Notes under the pieces: model-generated
What the model was told of the DNA's origin: nothing
Seen by the model: only the letters and a program-made list of their open reading frames with translations
Database searches by the model: none
Shown: positions 45,657-54,772 of the stretch, piece after piece
Numbering within the stretch: position 1 is the first letter of the stretch
How the letters are laid out: every line of letters starts with the position of its first letter
Assembly (NCBI RefSeq): GCF_030295325.1
Contig: NZ_AP027059.1
Span: forward strand, 1,918,637-1,982,636
From: Haliovirga abyssi
Lineage (GTDB): Bacteria > Fusobacteriota > Fusobacteriia > Fusobacteriales > Haliovirgaceae
Direction: 5' to 3'
DNA: 64,000 nt
Program-made: the position numbers and the translations under genes

Positions 45657-47588
45657 TTAAAACTTATATCTTACACCTAAATCAAAATTCCTTTCCGCTG
45701 ATGGATAGTATGCCATTTTATCAGTTGCTCCATAAAGATATGGGCTATATACTATTGTGCTTGAATATTTTTCATTTAAAATATTTTTTATTCCACCAAA
45801 TATTTCTATATTATTTATTTTATAACTAGAATTAATATCCAATGTTTTATAACTTTTTACTTTATCGCCTTTATTCTCCAAATCATTTATTGCATATCTT
45901 TTCCCAATATAATTTAAATTTCCTCTGATTTTTAAATTTTCAACTGGATTTATAGTTAATATTAAATTAAATTTATGCTGTGGAACTCCTGGCACTTCTT
46001 TACCTTTATATGCTCCATCTGTAATTTCACTTTTTATATATGAATAACCCTCTTTTAATGTAAATATAGAAAAATCTTCTTCTAATATTATATCTGCTCC
46101 AGTTCTCAAAGTTTTTCCAGACATATTTTCATTTTTATAGCTAGAACTATTATAATATATTTCATCCTTCATTTCTGTTTTATATGCATTTATATCTACA
46201 TATAATATATCCACAATAAAATCTGTTACTCCTAATTGTAAATTATTGCCAGATTGAGGTTTCAAATCTTTCATATATTTCCCAAAAGTAAGATATTCAT
46301 CTGTTAATGGTGTCCTGTAATTTGTGTTATACTCTAAATATAATTTTCCAGTAGGTCTATAATTAAAATTCATCCCTGCTGTATATAAAGTTTTATAATA
46401 CGCTTTTTCATCTGCTTTTTTACTATCGTTATAATATTTTAGACTGTTTTTTTCTCTTCTTAACCCACCTTCAATTTTTAATAAATCTGTTAATTTTAAA
46501 TCATTTAAAATATAAGCTCCTATTTTTTCTTTATTAACTTTGTTTAAATCTGCTCTGTTTTCTCCAAATTTATAATCCACACCATAAGAACTTTTAAGGT
46601 TACCTATAATATATCTAAATTTTAAATTATCTGCTATTTCTTTAGAATCTGTTGTTGATTTTGGAGTTCCCCAACTAATCATATCTGTTATCAATTTTTT
46701 TTCTACATATTTAGAATTATTTTCAAATTTAATATTGCCTATTTCAAATTTTTCCCATAATCCATATTCTTTTGTTTTAGTTGCTCCATTATCTTTATTT
46801 TCAGTTCTTCCAACTGGACTTCCTGAATAATCCGTATATAGAGCATCTGCTCTATCTTTTTCCATTTCATCCTTTGTAAGAGAACCTGGCATTCCATAAC
46901 TATCTTTATAATTTTTATAACTCATCCCTATTTTATCCATTATAGATAAATTTAATTTAAAATTCTCCATATTAAATTTAGAGTTTTTTCTATATCCATC
47001 CAAATCTTTTTTATTATATCCTAAATTAATCGACATAATCTCATTTTTATATCCAATTTTACCAGAATATTTTTTTGCATTATAACTTCCCACATTTAAT
47101 CCTATATCTCCACTTACACCATTTTTTTTACTTTTTTTTGTAATTATATTTATTACTCCTGATACAGCTTGGTCTCCATAAAGTACCCCACCACTTCCAG
47201 GTAACACTTCTATTCTTTCTACGTTATCTAATAAAACGCTATTTATATCTGCTCCAGACATATCTATAGAATTTATACTAATTCCATCAACTAATATTAA
47301 TAAATTCTTTTTTGCATTATCTCCTTGACCATGCAAATCAACTGTAACTGTTTTCCCACTACCTGTATAATCTGAAATAACAATTCCACTTATATCTTTT
47401 AAAACTTCTGATACTGTAGATGCTCCGCTTTCTTTTATTTCTGATTCTGTAATGATTTTAATATCTTTAGAACTATTTGATATAGTATTCTCAAATCTTT
47501 CACCAGTTACTGCAATATCACTTAATTTATACTCTTCAGCAAACACCATAATACTTAAAATAACAAAAACTAATAGTACTCTCTTCAA
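45657..47588 (-). CDS. btuB: TonB-dependent outer-membrane receptor, BtuB-like
   Basis: About 643 residues from a TTG start at 47588, which is preceded by AGGAGG at proper spacing; the earlier TTG at 47606 lies upstream of that site. The signal peptide ends ...LSIMVFA, then EEYKLSDIAVTGERF, a short TonB-box-like region. The plug domain (KIITESEIKESGASTVSEVL, then GDQAVSGVINIITKKSK) is followed by a beta-barrel ending in VRYKF with a terminal Phe. It takes up corrinoid across the outer membrane using TonB energy. Directly behind a cobalamin riboswitch, which decides the substrate call. Confidence 0.9.
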   Translation of the reverse strand: MKRVLLVFVILSIMVFAEEYKLSDIAVTGERFENTISNSSKDIKIITESEIKESGASTVSEVLKDISGIVISDYTGSGKTVTVDLHGQGDNAKKNLLILVDGISINSIDMSGADINSVLLDNVERIEVLPGSGGVLYGDQAVSGVINIITKKSKKNGVSGDIGLNVGSYNAKKYSGKIGYKNEIMSINLGYNKKDLDGYRKNSKFNMENFKLNLSIMDKIGMSYKNYKDSYGMPGSLTKDEMEKDRADALYTDYSGSPVGRTENKDNGATKTKEYGLWEKFEIGNIKFENNSKYVEKKLITDMISWGTPKSTTDSKEIADNLKFRYIIGNLKSSYGVDYKFGENRADLNKVNKEKIGAYILNDLKLTDLLKIEGGLRREKNSLKYYNDSKKADEKAYYKTLYTAGMNFNYRPTGKLYLEYNTNYRTPLTDEYLTFGKYMKDLKPQSGNNLQLGVTDFIVDILYVDINAYKTEMKDEIYYNSSSYKNENMSGKTLRTGADIILEEDFSIFTLKEGYSYIKSEITDGAYKGKEVPGVPQHKFNLILTINPVENLKIRGNLNYIGKRYAINDLENKGDKVKSYKTLDINSSYKINNIEIFGGIKNILNEKYSSTIVYSPYLYGATDKMAYYPSAERNFDLGVRYKF

Positions 47589-47817
47589 TTTAAAATTCCT
47601 CCTCAATTTTTATATAATCTTAGTTTCAGATGAACATTTTAAAAATAATATTATTATATTCTAAAATAGAATACATAAATTACTTTTAAACTACTCTTAA
47701 AAAAAATCATATAGTTATTAAGGAGGAATATTTCTTTTAGTCATATATATGACCTCCCCTCCGAAGGATTCCTGTGGAACAGCTTAAAAATTACATTTTC
47801 AAACTATCCCTATCTTT

Positions 47818-48073
47818 TTATCAGGTAAGTCTCCTGGCTTAGCTTCATTCTACTAACCTCCTTCCCGGATTTTATCCAGTGGTATTAGGCTTTCGTCTGC
47901 TTTACAGTAGCGGGGGCTGCTTTGGATTTACACCAAATTCCTCGTTATGCTTATTATTAGGAATGACTTAAAAACAACATTATCATTTTGTTTATAAAAC
48001 AAGCACTGTTTCTAGCTTTCTTATAAACAGATATTAAAACATTATTTTTTAAACATTCCTTAGCACCTGATAA
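47818..48073 (-). promoter_or_regulatory. Cobalamin (B12) riboswitch carrying a mobile element in its P2 loop
   Basis: P1 is perfect: TTATCAGGT (48073-48065) with ACCTGATAA (47826-47818). The conserved core CCCCCGCTACTG is at 47916-47905, the B12 box AGCCAGGAGACTTACCTG at 47839-47822, and GGTGTAAATCC lies between P2 and the core. Without the element the P2 hairpin would be GTGCT-AATAATA-AGCAT. A 100-bp element A occupies that loop. Downstream, AGGAAT/ATTCCT can form a long hairpin (about 47734-47776) before a T-run, a possible transcription terminator controlling btuB. Effect of the insertion on ligand response unknown. Confidence 0.92.
47960..48059. mobile_element. Element A, 100 bp, TTA duplication, inside the B12 riboswitch P2 loop
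   Basis: Begins GGAATGACTTAAAAACAACA and ends AAACATTCC; TTA at 47957-47959 and 48060-48062. The copy is somewhat diverged in the centre, so it may be older than others. Confidence 0.92.
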
Positions 48074-48130
48074 CTTATTATATCATAATATAAAAAAAGA
48101 ATCTATGGATTAGTATTGTAAAAAAAAAAT

Positions 48131-48152
48131 AAAGTCACATAAAAGTGACTTT
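48131..48152 (-). terminator. Terminator of sepF
   Basis: AAAGTCAC and GTGACTTT pair around a 6-base loop and are followed by a T-run on the minus strand. The stem overlaps the sepF stop codon. Confidence 0.85.
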
Positions 48153-48633
48153 ACTTTGCTTTTCTTAATATTTCTTCTTCTTCATTATATTTTATTTTAC
48201 CATCTGCTATTATTTCTCCACCATCATCTAAATTAATACTTCTGTTTTGTCTTATCTTTGCTGGAACTATAGAAAAGACTCCATTACCTAATTTTTCAAT
48301 TCTAGATCTTACTGCTAACGAAGCTCCACTTAAAAAATCTAAAGTTCTTTGCGCTTCCTCTTTTGAAAGAAAAGTTAAATTTAAATTTACTATTTTGTGG
48401 CCAACCACCTCTTCTGCAATATATCTTACCTCTTCAAATTTTTCAGGAGCAAAACTTGCATACTCTATTAAATCATAACTTTGAAAACGAGCTTGTGTCT
48501 TTGATTTTACATCTTTTATTGTTACTACTTTGTCTGAACGATTTTCTTTTTTTGCTACTACTTCTTCTTCAAACTCTTCCTCTTCAACAGGAAACCCTAT
48601 CATATCTATTACCTTATTAAATATACCTTTCAT
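48151..48633 (-). CDS. sepF: Cell-division protein SepF
   Basis: 160 residues. The N-terminus MKGIFNKVIDMIGF fits the short membrane-binding amphipathic helix of SepF, followed by an acidic linker (EEEEFEEEV). The SepF core is LIEYASFAPEKFEEVRYIAE to LDFLSGASLAVRSRIEKLGN and GVFSIVPAKI. SepF tethers FtsZ to the membrane in bacteria that lack FtsA or in parallel with it. It lies after yggS (15-base gap), the same order as in many Firmicutes. It is the last gene of the hemW operon and has a clear terminator. Confidence 0.93.
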   Translation of the reverse strand: MKGIFNKVIDMIGFPVEEEEFEEEVVAKKENRSDKVVTIKDVKSKTQARFQSYDLIEYASFAPEKFEEVRYIAEEVVGHKIVNLNLTFLSKEEAQRTLDFLSGASLAVRSRIEKLGNGVFSIVPAKIRQNRSINLDDGGEIIADGKIKYNEEEEILRKAK

Positions 48634-48648
48634 ATATTTCCCTCCTCT

Positions 48649-49314
48649 CTATAAAAATATTTTACTTCCAATTCTTATCATTGTAGCTCCCTCTTCAAGT
48701 GCTATTTTATAGTCATTTGTCATACCCATTGATAATTCTGTTAATCTTCCATTAAAATAGTTTTCGTTTAATTCTTCTTCCAATTCTCTCAACTCTCTAA
48801 AAACTTTTCTGACGATATTATTATCTTCGGCAAGTGGCGCCATTGTCATTAGCCCTTTTATATTTATATTTTTTAATTTTAAAAGTTCTGTCATATCATT
48901 TTCCAAATCTTCTCTATTATATCCAGATTTTGACTTTTCTCCTGAAATGTTTACTTCTAGCAATATATCAACAACTCTATCAATTTTTTCTGCTTTTTTA
49001 TTTATCTCTTTTGCTAATCCTAAAGAATCCACTGAATGAATTAAAAATATATAATCTATTATATATTTTATCTTATTTTTCTGTAAATGTCCAATAAAAT
49101 TCCAATTTATATCTTTTTCTTTTAAAATTTCTCTTTTTTCTCTTAATGCTTGAACCCTATTTTCTCCAGCATTTTTGATACCTGCCTCTAAAACTTCCTC
49201 TACTCCTTTATAATCTACATATTTAGTAGCTGCTATTATTTTTACTTTATCTGGATTTTTAGAATATTTCTTTATATCCTCTTTTATCAATTTTATATTT
49301 TCTGCCACACTCAT
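48649..49314 (-). CDS. yggS: YggS/PLPBP family pyridoxal-phosphate homeostasis protein
   Basis: About 221 residues from the ATG at 49314 (AAGGGTGG upstream); an in-frame ATG at 49335 would overlap the preceding gene and is less likely. The PLP lysine is in KIIAATKYVD. AGENRVQALREK, WNFIGHLQKNK, SVDSLGLA and MTNDYKIALEEGATMIRIGS are the family motifs of the alanine-racemase-like barrel. It controls the free PLP pool rather than catalysing a known reaction. Its position next to sepF is conserved in many bacteria. Confidence 0.93.
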   Translation of the reverse strand: MSVAENIKLIKEDIKKYSKNPDKVKIIAATKYVDYKGVEEVLEAGIKNAGENRVQALREKREILKEKDINWNFIGHLQKNKIKYIIDYIFLIHSVDSLGLAKEINKKAEKIDRVVDILLEVNISGEKSKSGYNREDLENDMTELLKLKNINIKGLMTMAPLAEDNNIVRKVFRELRELEEELNENYFNGRLTELSMGMTNDYKIALEEGATMIRIGSKIFL

Positions 49315-49315
49315 T

Positions 49316-49753
49316 TTATAATTCCACCCTTTCAATAATATCGGAATAAAATATTTTTTTCTTTAGTTCTAAATATTTATCTATCTTTTTCTCTTTCTCA
49401 CTAGAAAGAATATTACTTTGTTCTATTTTCATTATCTCATACTCTAAATGTTTTTCAAAAACTGATTCAAGAATTAATATGTTATATTTAGGTCTTATTT
49501 TATATTTTTTTATCATATTATTTATTATTATTTTTTCTTCTTCCGTAATACCATTAAATTCAAATAAAAAATTATACAATTTTTTATCCAATATTTTTCT
49601 TTTAAATTTAGAAATATTTACAATCATAAACCCCAACGAAAAAAATGCAACTATTATAAGTATAACTAATAAGGCATCTCTAAGTGCATTTGGGTTGGAT
49701 TTTATTTGTATTCCTCTTAAAAAATCAAAAACATTATATTTCATTACAATCAC
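49316..49753 (-). CDS. Unknown small membrane protein
   Basis: 145 residues: one clear membrane segment (LLVILIIVAFFSLGFMIVNI, about 28-47) and a cytoplasmic tail of predicted helices rich in Lys/Glu/Ile. I do not recognise a family. It starts at GTG overlapping the TGA of the HEAT-repeat gene (GTGA), with an in-frame ATG three codons later as an alternative. Its stop is two bases before the yggS start. Being locked in this operon with sepF suggests a link to cell envelope or division, but that is context only. Confidence 0.7.
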   Translation of the reverse strand: MIVMKYNVFDFLRGIQIKSNPNALRDALLVILIIVAFFSLGFMIVNISKFKRKILDKKLYNFLFEFNGITEEEKIIINNMIKKYKIRPKYNILILESVFEKHLEYEIMKIEQSNILSSEKEKKIDKYLELKKKIFYSDIIERVEL

Positions 49754-51942
49754 AGCCCTTTTTCATAATATTCTCTTGCTAGAGTTTGTATCTCGCTGTT
49801 TTTATCTGTCAAATAAAATATTACTCCATTTTTATATTTTATTTTATATGAAGCTTTTAATACATTCTTTCTAATCAGGTCATCTTTATCTTTCATTAAT
49901 GCATTCAACAAATATTGTTTCTCTGTTAATCCTAATTCTCCAATTACAAACACAGCACTTACTTTCATTAATTTATTTGGCATAGATGCCATTTTATCAA
50001 TTTCATCTATAACTTCTTTTTTCCCTAATCTATATAAAGCCATAATTGCATTTGCTCTTATTCTGTTGTCTTTATCATTTAAAAATGGTACTAAAAGTTT
50101 TGCTCCTGCTTTTTTATTTAAATTCCCAAAAACTTCTATTGTATTTGCTCTTACTCTTTTGTCTGGATCATTTAATAATTTTAATAATCCTTTTAACAAA
50201 TCTATATCCGATATATTCACTATTATATTTACAACAGATGCCCTTATTGTTTTATCTGGATCAACTAATGCTTTCTCTAAAATTTTTTTAAATTTATTTT
50301 TATTTGGCATATATCTCAATATTTCTATAACTCTTTTTCTAGCTTCTGGATCAATACTTTGTATTTCATTAGATAATATATCTTCTGTCTCTTCTTCTAC
50401 TTTTCCAAACATTTTAACAACTTTTTTCTTTGTATCTTCATCTAAAATTAAAAAATTATCTATATATTTTTTAAGGCTTTCATGAGCTATTATCTTACTA
50501 GCTTTCTCCATAACACGTTTATTTGGATGATCCATTGATTCTAAAATTATTTTTTTAGCAGATACTGTGTTTATTTTTGCAATTGCTTCTATAGCACATA
50601 ATTGTACACTATCTTTCGGATCAGATAACATCTCTTTAAAATCTTCTAAATATTTTTCATTTTTTTCTTCACCTAATATTTTTATTACGCTTTCCCTTAT
50701 TTCAGAATCAGTATCTTTTAATAATCCAATTATAATTTTATAAATACTCTCATCACCAATAATACCTATTATTTCAACCGCAACTTTTCGTTCATAGCTA
50801 TTTTCTGATTTTATTTTTTTAATTATTTTTTCTAATAGCTTATTTTTTCTTAAAAAATCTGATAAACTTCTCTTTTCTTCTTCAGATAAATATTGTATAT
50901 TTTTTATGACATATTCTCCTATCAATCTCAAAACTTCTTCTTCAACTTCTGATTTCACTTGATAATAAGATAATAATTTCAATCCATTACTTTTTACTTC
51001 CAATTTTTTTGATTCTAACATCTCAATTATTAAATAAATTTTTTCTGGAATTTTTATATCTTTAATCAAATTAAAATAATCATTTTTTACCATCCATCTA
51101 TTTTCTAAATCTTCTCTTATTATTTTACTCCCTGCTTCTTTAAATTTAAGAAGTATTTTTATAATATATACTGCATTTTTTATATCTGTTTTGCCTAACT
51201 CTTTTTTCAAAAGAATTAATATTTTGCTCTCATCTTCATTGCTATCTTCTATACTTATTTTTTCCATAAAAGCCATAATTCCTTGCTGTGCTTTTAATTT
51301 TACTTCTTCAGAATCATCCCCACTTAATATAACTAAATATTTCAGCACCTCAAAACTTCTCAATTTTTCTAATAGTTCTAATATATTTAATTTCATTCTA
51401 GGCATTGGAAGCTGCATATGTTTATCTAAATATTGCAACACAACGTCTCCTTTTTTTGCAAGTAAAAATATTACCTCTTTAACTACTCTTCTATCACTAT
51501 CGTCTAATAAAGTTACTAATAATTTTAAACTATTTTCATCATTATAAATGCTAATATTTTGTGCAACTGTTTTTCTCACTTCCCATTCTCTATCTTTTAA
51601 TATTTCCATATAAAACTCTATAAAAATTAATGTTTTAACAGAAGATAATTTTTTCAAAAAAGCAATCCTTACATTTTTATCTGGATGTTTCAAAAATAAA
51701 GTTATATTTTTATACCAATCTGTATTTTTAAAACTACTTTTTATTCTTTCTAAAAAACTATCAATTTTCAAACTGTTCTCTAAAAAAAAATAACTTAATT
51801 TTTCATTATTATGTAATATCTCTATAATTTCATTTTGAATTTTTTTATTATTATATACTTTATCCAAAACTTTATTTAATTTAACTATATCTTTTGTTTT
51901 GTAGATATTCATTATTATAGATTTTAAATTATTTCCACTCAT
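49750..51942 (-). CDS. Long HEAT-repeat protein
   Basis: 730 residues made of about 18 helical-pair repeats of the HEAT type. Examples are LKDREWEVRKTVAQNISIYN, LLDDSDRRVVKEVIFLLAKK, LLKDTDSEIRESVIKILGEE and LLNDPDKRVRANTIEVFGNL. No catalytic domain or signal sequence is seen, so it is probably a cytoplasmic scaffold. It sits between hemW and the unknown membrane protein, with a 12-base gap to hemW. The specific role is unknown; HEAT arrays usually bind proteins. Confidence 0.85.
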   Translation of the reverse strand: MSGNNLKSIIMNIYKTKDIVKLNKVLDKVYNNKKIQNEIIEILHNNEKLSYFFLENSLKIDSFLERIKSSFKNTDWYKNITLFLKHPDKNVRIAFLKKLSSVKTLIFIEFYMEILKDREWEVRKTVAQNISIYNDENSLKLLVTLLDDSDRRVVKEVIFLLAKKGDVVLQYLDKHMQLPMPRMKLNILELLEKLRSFEVLKYLVILSGDDSEEVKLKAQQGIMAFMEKISIEDSNEDESKILILLKKELGKTDIKNAVYIIKILLKFKEAGSKIIREDLENRWMVKNDYFNLIKDIKIPEKIYLIIEMLESKKLEVKSNGLKLLSYYQVKSEVEEEVLRLIGEYVIKNIQYLSEEEKRSLSDFLRKNKLLEKIIKKIKSENSYERKVAVEIIGIIGDESIYKIIIGLLKDTDSEIRESVIKILGEEKNEKYLEDFKEMLSDPKDSVQLCAIEAIAKINTVSAKKIILESMDHPNKRVMEKASKIIAHESLKKYIDNFLILDEDTKKKVVKMFGKVEEETEDILSNEIQSIDPEARKRVIEILRYMPNKNKFKKILEKALVDPDKTIRASVVNIIVNISDIDLLKGLLKLLNDPDKRVRANTIEVFGNLNKKAGAKLLVPFLNDKDNRIRANAIMALYRLGKKEVIDEIDKMASMPNKLMKVSAVFVIGELGLTEKQYLLNALMKDKDDLIRKNVLKASYKIKYKNGVIFYLTDKNSEIQTLAREYYEKGL

Positions 51943-51954
51943 TTATTTCATCCC

Positions 51955-53034
51955 CTATTTTATAAACTCTACAAAAACATCATTTGCTAAAAATAGACCT
52001 TTTTTTGTCAAAAAATATCTATTTTTTATCCTATTTAATAAATGCCTCTTTATTAATTTTTCGGCTATTTCAACATATTCTGAATTTAATATTTCTACTC
52101 CTTCTCTTACGAGTCTTAGCCCTAAAATATATTTATACTCTTCTATATGTCTATCATTTAGTTTTTCTACTTCTTTAATTGGAAATTTTTTATTATCTAT
52201 TTTCTCAAAATATTTTTCAAAAGTTATCTCATTTTTATATCTTTTATTTTGTATATATCCTGAAGCTCCTAATCCTGCTCCAACATAATGTTGATTTCTC
52301 CAATATTTAAGATTATGTTTCGATTCATAATTTGTTTTTGAAAAGTTAGATATCTCATATTGATTATACCCTATATTTTCTAAATATTCAATAATATATT
52401 TATACATCTCCGCTTCTAAATCTTCTCCAACTAAATTTAATTCTCCTGATTTCTTCATTTCCCAAAATTTTGTATTTTCTTCTAAAATCAAAGAATATAT
52501 AGAGATATGTTGGGGAGATAATTCCTCTAAAACATTTAAATCTTTTTTTAATGTTTTTAATGTTTGTCCTGGAACAGCAAACATTAAATCTAAATTAATA
52601 TTATCAAAGCCTGCTTTTCTAGCATCTTTATAAGTTTTTATAGCAATTTCGCTATTATGGATTCTTCCCAAAATTTTTAACGTCTCATTATTAAAGCTTT
52701 GGCATCCAATGCTAACTCTATTAATACCTAAATTTTTTAATTCTTTTAATTTCTCATAATCAACTGTTTTAGGGTTAATTTCAAAAGTTATTTCAGCATT
52801 TTTTGCAATATTTATGCTATTCAATATTTCTTTTACTTCCTCTATTTTTAATAATGATGGCGTTCCACCACCAATATAAACTGTATCATATACATAATTA
52901 GAATATAACTTTAATTCCTTTATTAAATATTTTATATATAGATCTCTATTTTTATTATTACTAAATGAAACAAAATCACAATAATTACATTTCTTTACGC
53001 AAAATGGTATATGAATATAAATTGCATCAATCAT
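51955..53034 (-). CDS. hemW: HemW-like radical SAM protein
   Basis: 359 residues. The start MIDAIYIHIPFCVKKCNYCD contains the C-x3-C-x2-C cluster motif with aromatic Y and F typical of HemW/HemN relatives. It continues with TVYIGGGTPSLLKIEEVKEI, EINPKTVD, INRVSIGCQSFNNETLKILG and the C-terminal HemN-type domain. HemW binds and may deliver heme; it is not the coproporphyrinogen oxidase itself. It is the first gene of an operon continuing to sepF, with an element B copy 42 bp upstream of the start. Confidence 0.9.
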   Translation of the reverse strand: MIDAIYIHIPFCVKKCNYCDFVSFSNNKNRDLYIKYLIKELKLYSNYVYDTVYIGGGTPSLLKIEEVKEILNSINIAKNAEITFEINPKTVDYEKLKELKNLGINRVSIGCQSFNNETLKILGRIHNSEIAIKTYKDARKAGFDNINLDLMFAVPGQTLKTLKKDLNVLEELSPQHISIYSLILEENTKFWEMKKSGELNLVGEDLEAEMYKYIIEYLENIGYNQYEISNFSKTNYESKHNLKYWRNQHYVGAGLGASGYIQNKRYKNEITFEKYFEKIDNKKFPIKEVEKLNDRHIEEYKYILGLRLVREGVEILNSEYVEIAEKLIKRHLLNRIKNRYFLTKKGLFLANDVFVEFIK

Positions 53035-53075
53035 AAAATTCTCCTTAAATTATGTTAAAAATTTTCACTTTAAAA

Positions 53076-53145
53076 AATCGTATTCTAAAAAAACAACATA
53101 GCTTATTTTCTAATAAACTTGTACTTCCCTGTTATATAAAAAAGT
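53076..53145 (-). repeat. Element B copy (~70 bp)
   Basis: AAAAATCGTATTCTAAAAAA then CATAGCTTATTTTCTAATAA and ACTTGTACTTCCCT on the plus strand, closely similar to 23558-23631. It abuts a terminator hairpin, as does that copy. Possible promoter or regulator of hemW. Confidence 0.55.
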
Positions 53146-53168
53146 AGAGAGAAACTCTCTCTACTTTT
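53141..53168. terminator. Terminator after the OmpL47-like gene
   Basis: AAAGTAGAGAG and CTCTCTACTTT pair around a short loop, with T-runs on both strands, about 80 bp beyond the stop at 53247. Confidence 0.85.
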
Positions 53169-53246
53169 TCTAATAATTTTGTTGCGGGGAAGATAGCTTG
53201 ATATAAAATTTATCGTCCTCTTTATAAAAAACCTTAACACATTTTT

Positions 53247-54560
53247 TTATTTTTCTTTAAAACTTTTTATTTTTATTTTATTTCCATATCTCTCTTTTTC
53301 CACTTCCATAACTCTTTCTCTATTTCCTGATTTTGATTTTATTTCAAACTCCTTTTTTTTAGCATAATAATTAACATAAAATGGCTTAGTCTCATTAAAA
53401 GCATTATCTTCTAACTGACACCAAATAGTATAAATTCCTTCTTTTGATGCTGTTTTATATTCAAAACTATCTTCATAACTAATCCAAGATTTATATTTTA
53501 ATGTATCTTTTTCATTTGATATTTTATATCTAAATATCCCTGATAAATTATCATTCGCTTCTATCTTTACTTTTATATTACTTCCAACAGTGTATTTCTC
53601 TCCGTCAGGTAAAATAAGCTGTCCAACTGGTGGAGTTCTATCTATTCCAAATTTTATAACTTTTTCTGAAAAATTATCATTTAAATCATATGCTTTAATT
53701 TTAAAAATAAATTTTCCTTCTGCATCTATAGTTACAAATAGTTTCTTCTTATTCTCTTTCCAGTTTGCCATTCCAGCTCTATAAAGCAATTTATTATTTT
53801 CTGCATTTTCTATTGAAATTTGATATTTTTTTATTTTATTCTCTTTTAATAATGGTAAATCCTCTATTTTTTTTATCATAAATCCATTCTTAATCTGCTT
53901 AGAATATACAATTTCATCTGAATTCTCAATATTGTAATAGTAGTCCCAATAAGCATTTGGCTTTTGAGGAGAAATATTATCTATGATTTTTATTTTTTCT
54001 TCTAATATCTTCTCACTTTTATTCATATTATTATCCCAAATTTCTAATTTAACCTCTAACTCCGTTCCCTCAAAATCATAAAAACTTTTTAAATTATCCA
54101 AGATAACTTTATTATCAAACCTGAATTTTAGTTGAATTTTAGTTGATTTACTATTTGGGTTTTGTTGCATATACCCAATCTCTTTACCATTATAAAGAAA
54201 CCATAATCTCACTCTATAAATCCCAGAAATATCTTCTATATTTAATAACAACTTTGGATATTTTCCTTCTTCCATATTTATTAAACTATCACTTAGTTTA
54301 TATTCCAATTTTGGAGGTAATTTATCATCTTTTTTTCCCTCATATTTTTTTTCTTCTGTAAATATTTTTTTTAATTTTTCATACTCTTTTTTCTTATCTA
54401 CTATTTTCTCTTTTGTTTTTTCTTTAATTTTTATATTTTGATTAATATTAGTTTTTACTCTCTTCTTATTTTTTAAATTTTTTATAAATCCAAAATATAA
54501 AAACAGACTGCCTATTCCTAATATTAATGTAATTATTAAAATATATTTTGTTCTTTTCAT
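53247..54560 (-). CDS. Membrane-anchored protein with Ig-like/OmpL47-type domain
   Basis: 437 residues. One N-terminal membrane helix (YILIITLILGIGSLFLYFGF, about 6-25) and a Lys/Glu-rich helical linker (30-85) lead to beta-rich domains. The last, IKFGIDRTPPVGQLILPDGE to IWCQLEDNAFNETKPFYVNY (about 300-405), is of the OmpL47 type, with a TPP turn. Short acidic loops could bind calcium. It probably sits in the periplasm anchored to the inner membrane. Partner unknown. Monocistronic by its terminator and spacing. The ribosome binding site is CAGGAG. Confidence 0.65.
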   Translation of the reverse strand: MKRTKYILIITLILGIGSLFLYFGFIKNLKNKKRVKTNINQNIKIKEKTKEKIVDKKKEYEKLKKIFTEEKKYEGKKDDKLPPKLEYKLSDSLINMEEGKYPKLLLNIEDISGIYRVRLWFLYNGKEIGYMQQNPNSKSTKIQLKFRFDNKVILDNLKSFYDFEGTELEVKLEIWDNNMNKSEKILEEKIKIIDNISPQKPNAYWDYYYNIENSDEIVYSKQIKNGFMIKKIEDLPLLKENKIKKYQISIENAENNKLLYRAGMANWKENKKKLFVTIDAEGKFIFKIKAYDLNDNFSEKVIKFGIDRTPPVGQLILPDGEKYTVGSNIKVKIEANDNLSGIFRYKISNEKDTLKYKSWISYEDSFEYKTASKEGIYTIWCQLEDNAFNETKPFYVNYYAKKKEFEIKSKSGNRERVMEVEKERYGNKIKIKSFKEK

Positions 54561-54599
54561 ATTTTTTCTCCTGTTTTTTATTGTTATGTTAAAATAATA

Positions 54600-54630
54600 A
54601 AGTCAGAAGAAACTTAACCTCCTGACTTTA
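54600..54630 (-). terminator. Terminator downstream of the chemoreceptor gene
   Basis: On the minus strand AAAGTCAGGAG and CTTCTGACTTT are complementary with a short loop, followed by an A/T tract. It lies about 140 bp beyond the stop at 54773. The intervening DNA shows no ORF. Confidence 0.65.
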
Positions 54631-54772
54631 AGAATATTAAAAAAATAATATTATACTATCCATTCATAGAAAAATCTAGATATATCGCTTAATTACTAAT
54701 TTAAAATAATTGTAGCGTTCAAACTAGGATAAACATGAATAATTAGCCACTAATGTACACAAATATATAATA

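Noticed and set aside
47776-47809. Further element A remnant (GGAACAGCTTAAAAATTACA) in the btuB leader
   Set aside because: Only one terminus is convincing, and the right part is too diverged to be called; it may instead be part of the riboswitch expression platform.
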